In this document: one piece after another, positions 1-5,017 of the stretch | Numbering within the stretch: position 1 is the first letter of the stretch | Layout: every line of letters begins with the position of its first letter | Assembly (NCBI GenBank): GCA_005792805.1 | Contig: SXQV01000226.1 | Location: 1 to 5,167, forward strand | Reading direction: 5' to 3' | Source: Methylococcaceae bacterium | Lineage (GTDB): Bacteria > Pseudomonadota > Gammaproteobacteria > Methylococcales > Methylococcaceae | DNA length: 5,167 bases | Notes under the pieces: model-generated | Told to the model about the DNA's origin: nothing | The model's input: the letters and a program-made list of their open reading frames with translations, nothing else | Databases searched by the model: none | Position numbers and translations under genes: made by a program

Positions 1-130
1 AGCGATGCTGAAAGACGGAACGGCGCAGGGTTCTGCTGTCCCCCGGCAAAGCCCGATCAGCCATCGGCACAGGTATCAATGCCCGGGCCGCTTCAAAAAT
101 CCAGGGCAGTGAGGAGGATGTTCCCACAAT
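1..130. other. Left flank, no gene assigned
   Basis: Three readings stay open here and none is convincing. On +, one frame is open from the edge to a TGA at 110-112 and another to a TGA at 130-132; the third has a TGA at 9-11. On -, a frame with a GTG at 127-125 runs 42 codons off the left edge. I recognise no product in any of them. Because a strong + strand terminator follows at 131-163, the simplest reading is the 3' end or 3' untranslated part of a + strand gene lying left of the window. Confidence 0.35.
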
Positions 131-163
131 GAAACGCCTTCGTAAGGCGTTTCGTTTTCTTTT
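131..163 (+). terminator. Rho-independent terminator (+ strand)
   Basis: A perfect 10-bp stem (GAAACGCCTT, loop CGT, AAGGCGTTTC; 131-153) is followed on + by GTTTTCTTTT. On - there is no comparable T-run after the stem, so the direction is +. It would stop a transcript entering from the left edge, which converges on the hicBA transcript. hicA ends 66 bases beyond it, at 229. Confidence 0.85.
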
Positions 164-228
164 GTATCAATCACTTACTCGCGGAATTTGCGATGAAAAC
201 GGAAACAGGTCGCCAGAATGGCCTTTTT

Positions 229-471
229 TCAGAGCCGCGAGAGGATCTTGTAGAAGTCTTTTTTCGTCACACCGGCCTGTGCTGCCATGCTCTTGATGAG
301 TGTCTGTGTGAATGGCGACTTCGGGCAATCGACAGTCACTTTGTACTTTCTGCCGCCTTCAACCTTCGTCCATTGCTCATGTGATCCCACTGTCGTTTCA
401 AGTGAAAACCCAAGAGATTTAAGAATGGCCTTGAGTTCCCGGCAGGTAATGGGCGGGTGTTGCCCGCTCAC
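229..471 (-). CDS. hicA: HicA family toxin (mRNA interferase)
   Basis: An 80-residue protein of the HicA/YcfA fold, a small dsRNA-binding-like toxin that cleaves mRNA in the cytoplasm and is neutralised by its HicB partner. The N-terminal helix (TCRELKAILKSLGF, residues 9-22) is followed by the G-S-H motif at 29-31. H31 is the expected catalytic histidine (compare His23 of E. coli HicA). A basic strand (KYKVTV, 42-47) follows, then a C-terminal helical segment with TLIKSMAAQAGV. The length is normal. The start is GTG at 471, inside the hicB stop (GTGA overlap). No Shine-Dalgarno is seen before it, so translation is probably coupled to hicB. No in-frame ATG fits the family start better. Family assignment is firm; activity is inferred. 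Confidence 0.88.
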   Translation of the reverse strand: MSGQHPPITCRELKAILKSLGFSLETTVGSHEQWTKVEGGRKYKVTVDCPKSPFTQTLIKSMAAQAGVTKKDFYKILSRL

Positions 472-779
472 ACGGGACGCACTGGCATGATTTCATTGAA
501 TGCGAATTGGGGGCTTTTATGCCAGGCATCCAGGGTGCGGTAATAGTAGTATTTTGCCCATTCAGGCCACGGTGAGCGCCGGGTAAGTAGTTGGTCGGCG
601 TACTGGGCATCGGTAGTAAGCGCCTCATTGACATAGGTCGAGATCATCGCCTCAAGCTTCTCCCTTACCTCTTTCTGTGAGTCGGCTTGAGCGGCCAGAT
701 TGAGATCAAGGCAAACTGCAACCCATGCGCCCTCCTCCTGCTTGACGTAGCACCTAAGTATCAGGTCTCTTGAGTTCAT
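468..779 (-). CDS. hicB: HicB-like antitoxin (DUF1902-type N-terminus)
   Basis: A 103-residue protein whose first half has the HicB partial RNase H-like pattern. A strand YVKQEEGAWVAVCLDLNLAA (11-30) is followed by a helix from DSQKEVREKLEAMISTYV (33-50). In HicBA pairs this domain binds and covers the toxin. The second half (51-103, with WPEWAKYYYYRTLDAWH) shows no ribbon-helix-helix or helix-turn-helix that I can see, unlike autoregulating HicB proteins. The ATG at 779 is preceded by GAGGAAA (RNA sense; 784-790), which places the GAGG core 7 bases upstream, a good fit. It is the first gene of the pair and overlaps hicA by 4 bases. The order antitoxin then toxin is the reverse of classical hicAB. 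The partner role is inferred from sequence type and linkage. Confidence 0.78.
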   Translation of the reverse strand: MNSRDLILRCYVKQEEGAWVAVCLDLNLAAQADSQKEVREKLEAMISTYVNEALTTDAQYADQLLTRRSPWPEWAKYYYYRTLDAWHKSPQFAFNEIMPVRPV

Positions 780-863
780 TGGCTTTCCTCGGTTGCGATT
801 GGCCCATCGTTACAGACGCGAGGAAGTTTATGGCCGCGAAACAGTGTCCACAAGAGCAAAAAA

Positions 864-885
864 TGCACCACATGATGTAGGTGCA
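864..885. repeat. Imperfect palindrome upstream of hicB, possible operator
   Basis: On +, the outer arms TGCACC (864-869) and GGTGCA (880-885) are exact inverse complements. Inside them ACAT (870-873) pairs with ATGT (875-878), leaving one unpaired base at 879. It lies 85-106 bases upstream of the hicB start. On - a TTGCAC element overlaps it, with a T-rich run 17 bases downstream, so a weak promoter may coincide. TA operons are often autorepressed at such sites, but this HicB shows no DNA-binding domain, so the operator role is speculative. Confidence 0.35.
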
Positions 886-929
886 AGCTGGCGATTGATG
901 CACACCATCTGGGGCTGCCCGTCCCGCAC

Positions 930-953
930 AAAAAACCCGGCACAAAGCCGGGT
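930..953 (-). terminator. Rho-independent terminator (- strand)
   Basis: Read on -, ACCCGGC, loop TTTGT and GCCGGGT form a 7-bp GC-rich stem followed by a T-run (TTTTTTG). The + side has no T-run. It ends transcripts coming from the transglycosylase gene and the remnant at 957-1133, whose stop codon lies 3 bases upstream. It also insulates hicBA, which must therefore start from its own promoter between 780 and 929. Confidence 0.85.
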
Positions 954-956
954 GGT

Positions 957-1133
957 TCAGATTGATTTCTGCCGGGTGGCTATGGCGTGTTGGCTAAAAC
1001 GGGTTTTGTTGAGGCCGAGGTCAGAGAGGGTTTTGGATTTTGGTGCGGTTTCATCGTGCGACCGCACCTCTTGCTGATATTGATTGGATGAGTTTCCTTG
1101 CGCCCGCCGTGGACGCCGCAAAGCCGGGTTGAC
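957..1133 (-). pseudogene. C-terminal remnant of an unidentified protein
   Basis: A - strand frame of 58 codons is open from just after a TGA (1134-1136) to a TGA at 957-959. It has no ATG and no ribosome binding site. Its last part, KTLSDLGLNKTRFSQHAI, resembles the K-T-L-x-(D/E)-L-G-(I/L)-x-K helix region seen in phage- and plasmid-related ParB-like or regulatory proteins; this is from memory of the family. The stop is 3 bases from an intrinsic terminator, as at the true end of a gene. I read it as the surviving tail of a deleted gene, now in the 3' region of the transglycosylase transcript. A chance open frame is possible at this GC content. Confidence 0.4.
1042..1068. repeat. 8-bp inverted repeat inside the remnant
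   Basis: GGTGCGGT (1042-1049) and ACCGCACC (1061-1068) are exact inverse complements around an 11-base loop. No T-run follows on either strand, so it is not a terminator. An 8-bp match at this spacing is expected about once by chance in a window of this size, so it carries little weight alone. Confidence 0.3.
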
Positions 1134-1173
1134 TCAATGGCCGGGCGTCAAACAGCCCGCCTCCGCTGCCCCT

Positions 1174-2256
1174 TTACCAGTCCAGACCCGGGATGCCGAC
1201 ACTCTGGATGTAACGGGCATTGTCCCCCTCCTCATAATGTGGCAAAGCCCCCATCCTCACCCAAAGCCGGAATGCAAGCGAAGCAGACAGCACCCGAATG
1301 GGGTAAGCACGGGGAAGATGTTGCAGATACGGCTGAATGGTAAAAAAATCCCTGGCGCCGTATTGCTGCATGATGGAGCGCAAGCCGCCGTTACGGGGAC
1401 CGATGTTATAAGCCAGCAAACCCAGAAACAGATCCTCGTGCATCTCGTCCAGATAATGGCGCAGCGTGGCTGCCGCCAGTTGAGCATTATGCTGCGGGTT
1501 CCGGGGATCAAGCCGGCTCACATGCAGCTGCCGCCTGACTGCCTCCACGGCAGCTTTAGGGGGAGCGGTAATCTGAAAAATCCCGCGCCCGCCATCCCGG
1601 CTATCCCGTGGCACGAAAGAGGACTCTGCCACCGCAATACCGACCATCACCTCTTCGTTGACCTCGTAAACCCGAGCCGCTGAATGGATAGCCGGAAGAT
1701 AGGGGGTGGATCGCTCCAGTATGGTCTGCATTTCCTCCAGATGGGTCCGGCGGTAAGCCGCGTAGACTTGATGGCCAATACTGTTTCTGCCTGCTTGCTC
1801 AACCCCCCCCACCAAGGTGCGAAGGTTCTGGAGATCTGACTGGAAGGCGGGACGCGAGGCAAAGAAAAATGCGCCCAGGGCTACTATGCCAGCAACAATA
1901 ACGGGAATCATAAGACCGAAACTCACCAGCCAACGCCGCAGATGAATCCACCCTCCAATCAGTACCGAGCCGGAAATGGCCAGAATCAAGACGGTGCCGG
2001 CAAAAGGCAAAAGGCTCTGAGTCAAGTCGCTCCCGCCAAACCACTCAGCCGCACGGCCCATCACAGAGATGGTGCCGATCAATCCCCCGCCCGTGAGCAG
2101 CAGGGCTTCCGCCGCCCCAAACAGGTAGATTTTCCAGCGTGCCGCCCCATGCTCCGCAGGGCGCAAGGAAGCGGGTTTCGGTCGAACGGTGCGGTGGGAA
2201 GACCTTCGGGGCGGAGCCGCATTCCGGGTCAGTTTGTCGCGAGGCGGGCGCGCCAC
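1174..2256 (-). CDS. Membrane-anchored lytic transglycosylase (SLT domain)
   Basis: A 360-residue protein predicted to cleave the MurNAc-GlcNAc bond of peptidoglycan on the outer face of the inner membrane. Residues 1-40 are basic and proline-rich, as for a cytoplasmic tail. Three hydrophobic segments follow (about 43-65, 80-103 and 109-132). After a linker comes the SLT (goose-lysozyme-like) domain: AVAESSF with catalytic E211, GGRGIFQI at 222-229 and LAYNIGPRNGG at 281-291, the AYN motif of family 1 transglycosylases. Soluble Slt and MltC/E types carry a signal or lipoprotein peptide instead of three helices. The start is GTG at 2256 with GGAGGA 8 bases upstream (2265-2270), a strong site. 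A G8 tract (1803-1810) lies in the linker. The gene probably ends transcription at 930-953 and diverges from the gene at 2388. Confidence 0.85.
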   Translation of the reverse strand: MARPPRDKLTRNAAPPRRSSHRTVRPKPASLRPAEHGAARWKIYLFGAAEALLLTGGGLIGTISVMGRAAEWFGGSDLTQSLLPFAGTVLILAISGSVLIGGWIHLRRWLVSFGLMIPVIVAGIVALGAFFFASRPAFQSDLQNLRTLVGGVEQAGRNSIGHQVYAAYRRTHLEEMQTILERSTPYLPAIHSAARVYEVNEEVMVGIAVAESSFVPRDSRDGGRGIFQITAPPKAAVEAVRRQLHVSRLDPRNPQHNAQLAAATLRHYLDEMHEDLFLGLLAYNIGPRNGGLRSIMQQYGARDFFTIQPYLQHLPRAYPIRVLSASLAFRLWVRMGALPHYEEGDNARYIQSVGIPGLDW

Positions 2257-2323
2257 TGTGAATATCCTCCGTGCTGTAGCAAAAATTGATGGTATCAGAG
2301 CCAGACCGTATCCCCCTTCACGC

Positions 2324-2354
2324 TTGATAGAGGCCGCGAGGATTAAGCTATCAT
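2324..2354 (+). promoter_or_regulatory. Candidate sigma-70-type promoter
   Basis: TTGATA (2324-2329, 5 of 6 to TTGACA) and TATCAT (2349-2354, 5 of 6 to TATAAT) are 19 bases apart, which is long. Transcription would begin near 2361, just before the hairpin at 2366-2381 and about 27 bases before the TTG start of the exported protein gene. It sits in the 131-base divergent region; I found no equally good - strand promoter for the transglycosylase there. Confidence 0.4.
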
Positions 2355-2365
2355 GCCCACCTCAC

Positions 2366-2381
2366 TCCCGGAACACCGGGA
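2366..2381 (+). promoter_or_regulatory. Hairpin covering the ribosome binding site
   Basis: TCCCGG, loop AACA and CCGGGA form a perfect 6-bp GC-rich stem. Its 3' arm contains most of GGGAGA (2378-2383), the only Shine-Dalgarno-like sequence before the TTG at 2388. If the stem forms in the mRNA it would limit initiation. No T-run follows, so it is not a terminator. Confidence 0.4.
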
Positions 2382-2387
2382 GACATT

Positions 2388-3047
2388 TTGCAGAGCCAGC
2401 CAAAGATGCAGCCGATCCGCCCATTCAGTCCGCCACCCAACCCTATGCCGTGTTCCGGTCTTCGATGGTTGCACGGATGGATAGCATCCCTGTTGACGAT
2501 CACTCTGGTGTACGGCCATCCCGCCACAGCCGAAACTCTGGACGCCATCCACTTCGACCATGCGATCAGCCGAGTTGACCGGCTTGAGTTTTACCGTCTG
2601 GAAGATTTCGGGCCCGCCGGGAGTCGCTGCCATGAATGCAAGACCGCTCAACATGCCAGCTGCGACCCATCCTGCTATGCGGCAATTCCAAGCCTGAGCC
2701 TGGTTTGTTCGCAGAAAATACGCGGACTAAGCATCGGCCCCTATAGCCGGGAAGGACGGGCGCGGGTGCTCGGCGAACTCTTCAAGACCGACACGATCGT
2801 GATCTCCACCGACCTTGGGGAAGAGCCTCTGGATGCCCCCAGCATCAGCAGTGAAGGCAGCGGTCAAGAGGATGACTACGCCATTGACATCAATGGGCTG
2901 GAGGGATTCAAGAACAGCCTGCTGAGAGCGTCATCTTCACAGCGCGACCAATTCAACATTCAAGTAGGGTCCGAAGACTTTGTCATTCCCCTGAATCCGA
3001 AAATCAGCGACGACCTGCACCGTTTTATCAGGCAATGTCCTGATTGA
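2388..3047 (+). CDS. Exported cysteine-rich protein of unknown function
   Basis: I do not recognise this 219-residue protein. A hydrophobic stretch (31-43, WIASLLTITLVYG) followed by PATA-E fits a signal peptide cleaved after A49. The mature part has six cysteines, in CX2CX7CX3CX10C (C81, C84, C92, C96, C107) and C217 near the end. This suggests periplasmic disulfides or metal binding. The region 144-170 is acidic and probably flexible. The start is uncertain. TTG at 2388 has GGGAGA 4 bases upstream. ATG at 2406 has no good site. ATG at 2445 would give the most typical signal peptide length (about 30) but also lacks a site. Composition and phase favour a real gene, and no overlapping frame competes. 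It diverges from the transglycosylase gene and ends 18 bases from the stop of the convergent gene. Confidence 0.7.
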   Translation: MQSQPKMQPIRPFSPPPNPMPCSGLRWLHGWIASLLTITLVYGHPATAETLDAIHFDHAISRVDRLEFYRLEDFGPAGSRCHECKTAQHASCDPSCYAAIPSLSLVCSQKIRGLSIGPYSREGRARVLGELFKTDTIVISTDLGEEPLDAPSISSEGSGQEDDYAIDINGLEGFKNSLLRASSSQRDQFNIQVGSEDFVIPLNPKISDDLHRFIRQCPD

Positions 3048-3065
3048 GCGCACCCGCGACCGGAA

Positions 3066-3728
3066 TCAATCAGACACAATATCGGCGTCAGGCCAACGGG
3101 ATTTGCGTTTGATCACCCACTTGAGCAAGACACTCAGTACCAGGAACAGGCCAGTCGCCACGGCCATATAAACCGCCATTTGCCCCAGATCGGCCTGAAT
3201 GGCACCGGCGCCGATGAGGCTGGCGGTAACGCCCAAAGGCAGGAACCCAATAAAACTGCCGATCCAGAAATCGCGATGACTGACCGGACTCCAGGCCAAT
3301 AGAATGTCGTTATAGAGTCCCGCCAGCGGCAGTTGCCGGACGATCAGCACAGAGAACCAGCCACTGCCCGCAGGTGAGCTCAACGCCCGGAGTTTGGGGT
3401 ATTTCTCCAGCAAAGTCTCGGGCCGGGTATGGCGGGCCAGAACAAACAAGGCATAAGCCCCGAGGAGACTCCCCAGCTGGCTCCAGGCAAATCCCGCCTC
3501 AAATCCGAACAGCCACCCAGCGACCAGGCAAAAGACCAGTCGCGGCATGCCAAATGAGGTGCCGATGGCGGTCGCCAGCACAAAAACCGGGGGCGACCAC
3601 AAGCCCAGCTGAGCGAAGGTGGCTCGCAACAATGCGCCATACTGCATCCAGTCTTTCCAGGGAAGCGTCAGTACCAGCGGACTCGCCAAGAGAAGAAGCG
3701 CTATCAGTAAAATCGAACCTTTTTTCAT
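3066..3728 (-). CDS. TVP38/TMEM64 family membrane protein (VTT/DedA-like)
   Basis: A 220-residue inner-membrane protein of the VTT (formerly SNARE-associated Golgi) domain family. Relatives are implicated in lipid scrambling or envelope homeostasis; the substrate of this one is unknown. An N-terminal helix (5-22) is followed by the domain. IGTSFGMPRLVFCLVAGWLFG (55-75) continues into GFAWSQLGSLLGAYALFVLAR (79-99). A loop with KYPKLRAL leads to VRQLPLAGLYNDILLAWSPVSHRDFWIGSFIGFLPLG (130-166), the typical R-x-x-P...N-D motif and re-entrant segment. A last helix spans 185-206, with a basic tail. The ATG at 3728 is the first start after an in-frame TAA at 3732-3734; AAGG lies only one base upstream, so the ribosome site is poor. 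The length is normal. It has no operon partner on its strand here. Confidence 0.85.
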   Translation of the reverse strand: MKKGSILLIALLLLASPLVLTLPWKDWMQYGALLRATFAQLGLWSPPVFVLATAIGTSFGMPRLVFCLVAGWLFGFEAGFAWSQLGSLLGAYALFVLARHTRPETLLEKYPKLRALSSPAGSGWFSVLIVRQLPLAGLYNDILLAWSPVSHRDFWIGSFIGFLPLGVTASLIGAGAIQADLGQMAVYMAVATGLFLVLSVLLKWVIKRKSRWPDADIVSD

Positions 3729-3959
3729 GCCTTATGGGGGATCCGGGATAAATCAGCAGCGGCGAGAAACCTGAGCCGAATCTGGTGTGGGTTGAGACCC
3801 AGGAGGGTATCAGAATCCAGTCATCGACGCGCCATGACTCGACAGGCGGAAGTTTATAGACTGTTTCCGCGACGCTCCACGGCAACACCAATCCCATATT
3901 TCTCTGGTTGTCGGGTAAAGACGAAAACGGGGCACCCGTCTATCCAGCACCATGAGCGG
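3729..3959. other. Intergenic stretch, no supported gene
   Basis: This part of the 283-base gap between the divergent TVP38-type and sdh genes must hold the TVP38 promoter. I see no clear one; a TATAAA on - (3853-3858) lacks a -35 at proper distance. A - strand frame open from 3939 through 3499 reads plausibly over 3720-3897 but overlaps the VTT gene, and a + frame is also open here. I assign neither. No terminator-like stem with a T-run was found. Confidence 0.5.
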
Positions 3960-3989
3960 TTGTCGTGACCGGCTCCCTCAAGGTATAAA
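3960..3989 (+). promoter_or_regulatory. Promoter of the sdh operon
   Basis: TTGTCG (3960-3965, 4 of 6 to TTGACA), an 18-base spacer and TATAAA (3984-3989, 5 of 6) form the best sigma-70-type promoter in the window. The start of transcription would fall near 3996, giving a leader of about 16 bases before the ATG at 4012, with GGAG at 4002-4005 inside it. It would drive the SDHAF4-like gene together with sdhCDA. I see no further operator. Confidence 0.55.
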
Positions 3990-4011
3990 GCGGTGAAACC
4001 TGGAGCGCTTC

Positions 4012-4182
4012 ATGAGCCGCGATACCGATCAAATCCTCTCACCTAAACTCGCTGACGGAACATCAAAAAAACCGTCGAACATTCGGAAACCCATGGAAAA
4101 GCCCTCCCCACCTGCCCCCTTGCACATGGACCCCACTCGCTACGGCGACTGGGAAAAAGCAGGGCAATGCATCGATTTCTGA
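4012..4182 (+). CDS. Succinate dehydrogenase assembly factor 4 (SDHAF4, DUF1674)
   Basis: A 56-residue protein ending in DPTRYGDWEKAGQCIDF. This is almost the same as the end of human SDHAF4 (PTRYGDWERKGRCIDF, from memory) and is the signature of DUF1674. In eukaryotes the factor binds flavinated SDHA, shields it and promotes joining to SDHB; the same role is inferred here in the cytoplasm. The first 35 residues are polar, rich in K, P and S and probably disordered, as usual in the family. The ATG at 4012 has GGAG 6 bases upstream (4002-4005); an internal ATG at 4093 has no such site. The TGA (4180-4182) overlaps an ATG (TGATG) in the sdhC frame. It is the first gene of the sdh operon and short enough for automatic callers to miss. 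Confidence 0.9.
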   Translation: MSRDTDQILSPKLADGTSKKPSNIRKPMEKPSPPAPLHMDPTRYGDWEKAGQCIDF

Positions 4183-4232
4183 TGCCTCCTACGACAACAG
4201 ACGGTAAACCAGCCACTCGCCCTGAGCTCTCA

Positions 4233-4634
4233 ATGCGCCCCCGGCCCCTGTCTCCTCACTTGCAGGTTTACCGCCTCCCGCTGACAGCGATGCTCTCCAT
4301 CAGCCACCGAATCACGGGCGTCATGCTCTCACTCGGTTTACTGGCGATTCCCGCGCTGTTACTCATGATGGTCCTCGCGCCCAAGGGATTTGCCCTGGTT
4401 CAGGCCGGCCTCGTTTCCTTGCCCGGAAAATCGGCCCTGTGGCTATGGATTTATGCCCTTTACTTTCACGCCTGCCATGGCATCAGACACCTGGTCTGGG
4501 ACAGCCTGCGCGGACTGGACAAGCGCCACCTACAGCGACATAACCTTATCGAACTTGGCTTGTCGGTCTTTCTGACCATCGGAACCTTTCTGCTGACCGA
4601 CGGACGCAGCCTGTCCAGTGGCTCCAGCCCATAG
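4233..4634 (+). CDS. sdhC: Succinate dehydrogenase cytochrome b556 subunit
   Basis: A membrane anchor of complex II that with SdhD binds heme b and ubiquinone in the inner membrane. From ATG 4233 it is 133 residues, the usual length, and begins MRPRPLSPHLQVYRLPLTA as in the SPHLQ-type family. SISHRITG (22-29) holds the quinone-site Ser22 and Arg26 (E. coli Ser27 and Arg31). The sequence FHACHGIRHLVWD (78-90) places H79 at the heme-ligand position (E. coli His84). Helices lie at about 27-49, 67-88 and 106-122. Two earlier in-frame starts are possible. ATG 4182 overlaps the preceding stop as TGATG and gives 150 residues. ATG 4167 gives 155 residues. I prefer 4233 by family alignment, with a weak GAG 6 bases upstream; coupling through 4182 is a real alternative. 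Confidence 0.93.
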   Translation: MRPRPLSPHLQVYRLPLTAMLSISHRITGVMLSLGLLAIPALLLMMVLAPKGFALVQAGLVSLPGKSALWLWIYALYFHACHGIRHLVWDSLRGLDKRHLQRHNLIELGLSVFLTIGTFLLTDGRSLSSGSSP

Positions 4635-4644
4635 GGACGATACA

Positions 4645-5016
4645 TTGCTTACCCGCCACTCAACACGGAACATCACGCGTCCAGCCAAGGCCACAAAGGA
4701 CTGGCTCAAGGAGCGCATCACCGCCCTGGCGCTGATTCCCCTGACGGTCTGGTTCGCCTGTTTTCTCGCACGTCTCCCCGCAACCAGCGCGCGAGAACTG
4801 CCTGAGTGGCTGAGCCGCCCCCTGCACAGCCTGCCGTTGCTCGCGTTTATTTTCATCAGCGCTTATCACGCCGAACTCGGGCTGCACGCCGTGATGGATG
4901 ATTACGTCCACGGACCGCGAATCAAAGGCTGTGGCCTGCTCGTTATCCGGCTGGCGCTGCTGGGGGTGCTGCTCCTCTCGGCCATCGCCCTTTTTTCTCT
5001 GTACCAGACACATTGA
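4645..5016 (+). CDS. sdhD: Succinate dehydrogenase membrane anchor subunit
   Basis: The second membrane anchor of complex II, 123 residues from a TTG start. KERITALALIPLTVWF opens the first helix (about 26-43). AYHAELGLHAVMDDYVHGPR (73-92) carries H75 at the heme b ligand position (E. coli His71) and D86-Y87 at the quinone-site pair (E. coli Asp82-Tyr83). Helices two and three span about 62-84 and 96-119. The TTG at 4645 is chosen because AGGGA (4633-4637) lies 7 bases upstream. The in-frame GTG at 4618, inside sdhC, has no ribosome site and would add nine residues. The gene follows the sdhC stop by 10 bases and precedes sdhA by one base. Confidence 0.92.
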   Translation: MLTRHSTRNITRPAKATKDWLKERITALALIPLTVWFACFLARLPATSARELPEWLSRPLHSLPLLAFIFISAYHAELGLHAVMDDYVHGPRIKGCGLLVIRLALLGVLLLSAIALFSLYQTH

Positions 5017-5017
5017 T

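Noticed and set aside
943..1129. CAAAGCCGGGT repeated at 943-953 and 1119-1129
   Set aside because: Several chance 11-base matches are expected among all pairs in a 5-kb window, and the flanks do not match, so a duplication is not supported.
1142..1159. GC-rich stem CGGGC/GCCCG after the transglycosylase stop
   Set aside because: Only 5 bp and no T-run; the real terminator is at 930-953.
1084..1683. 199-codon + strand open frame
   Set aside because: It is antisense to the transglycosylase gene, which has clear SLT motifs and a strong ribosome site. The + product has no recognisable pattern.
2189..2578. 129-codon + strand frame
   Set aside because: It spans the divergent promoter region and overlaps the two supported genes on both sides in other frames; its product is arginine- and serine-rich, as in GC-rich shadow frames.
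3027..3044. Hairpin ATCAGG-CAATGT-CCTGAT between the convergent genes
   Set aside because: It is AT-containing, only 6 bp long, inside the end of the coding region, and has no T-run on either strand.
3374..3751. 125-codon + strand frame
   Set aside because: Antisense to the VTT-domain gene, whose motifs are clear.
4167..4232. Longer sdhC starting at ATG 4167
   Set aside because: AGGG lies only two bases before the ATG, and the extra 22 residues precede the conserved family start. I keep it only as an alternative.
4530..4856. 108-codon - strand frame
   Set aside because: Antisense to sdhC and sdhD, both firmly identified.
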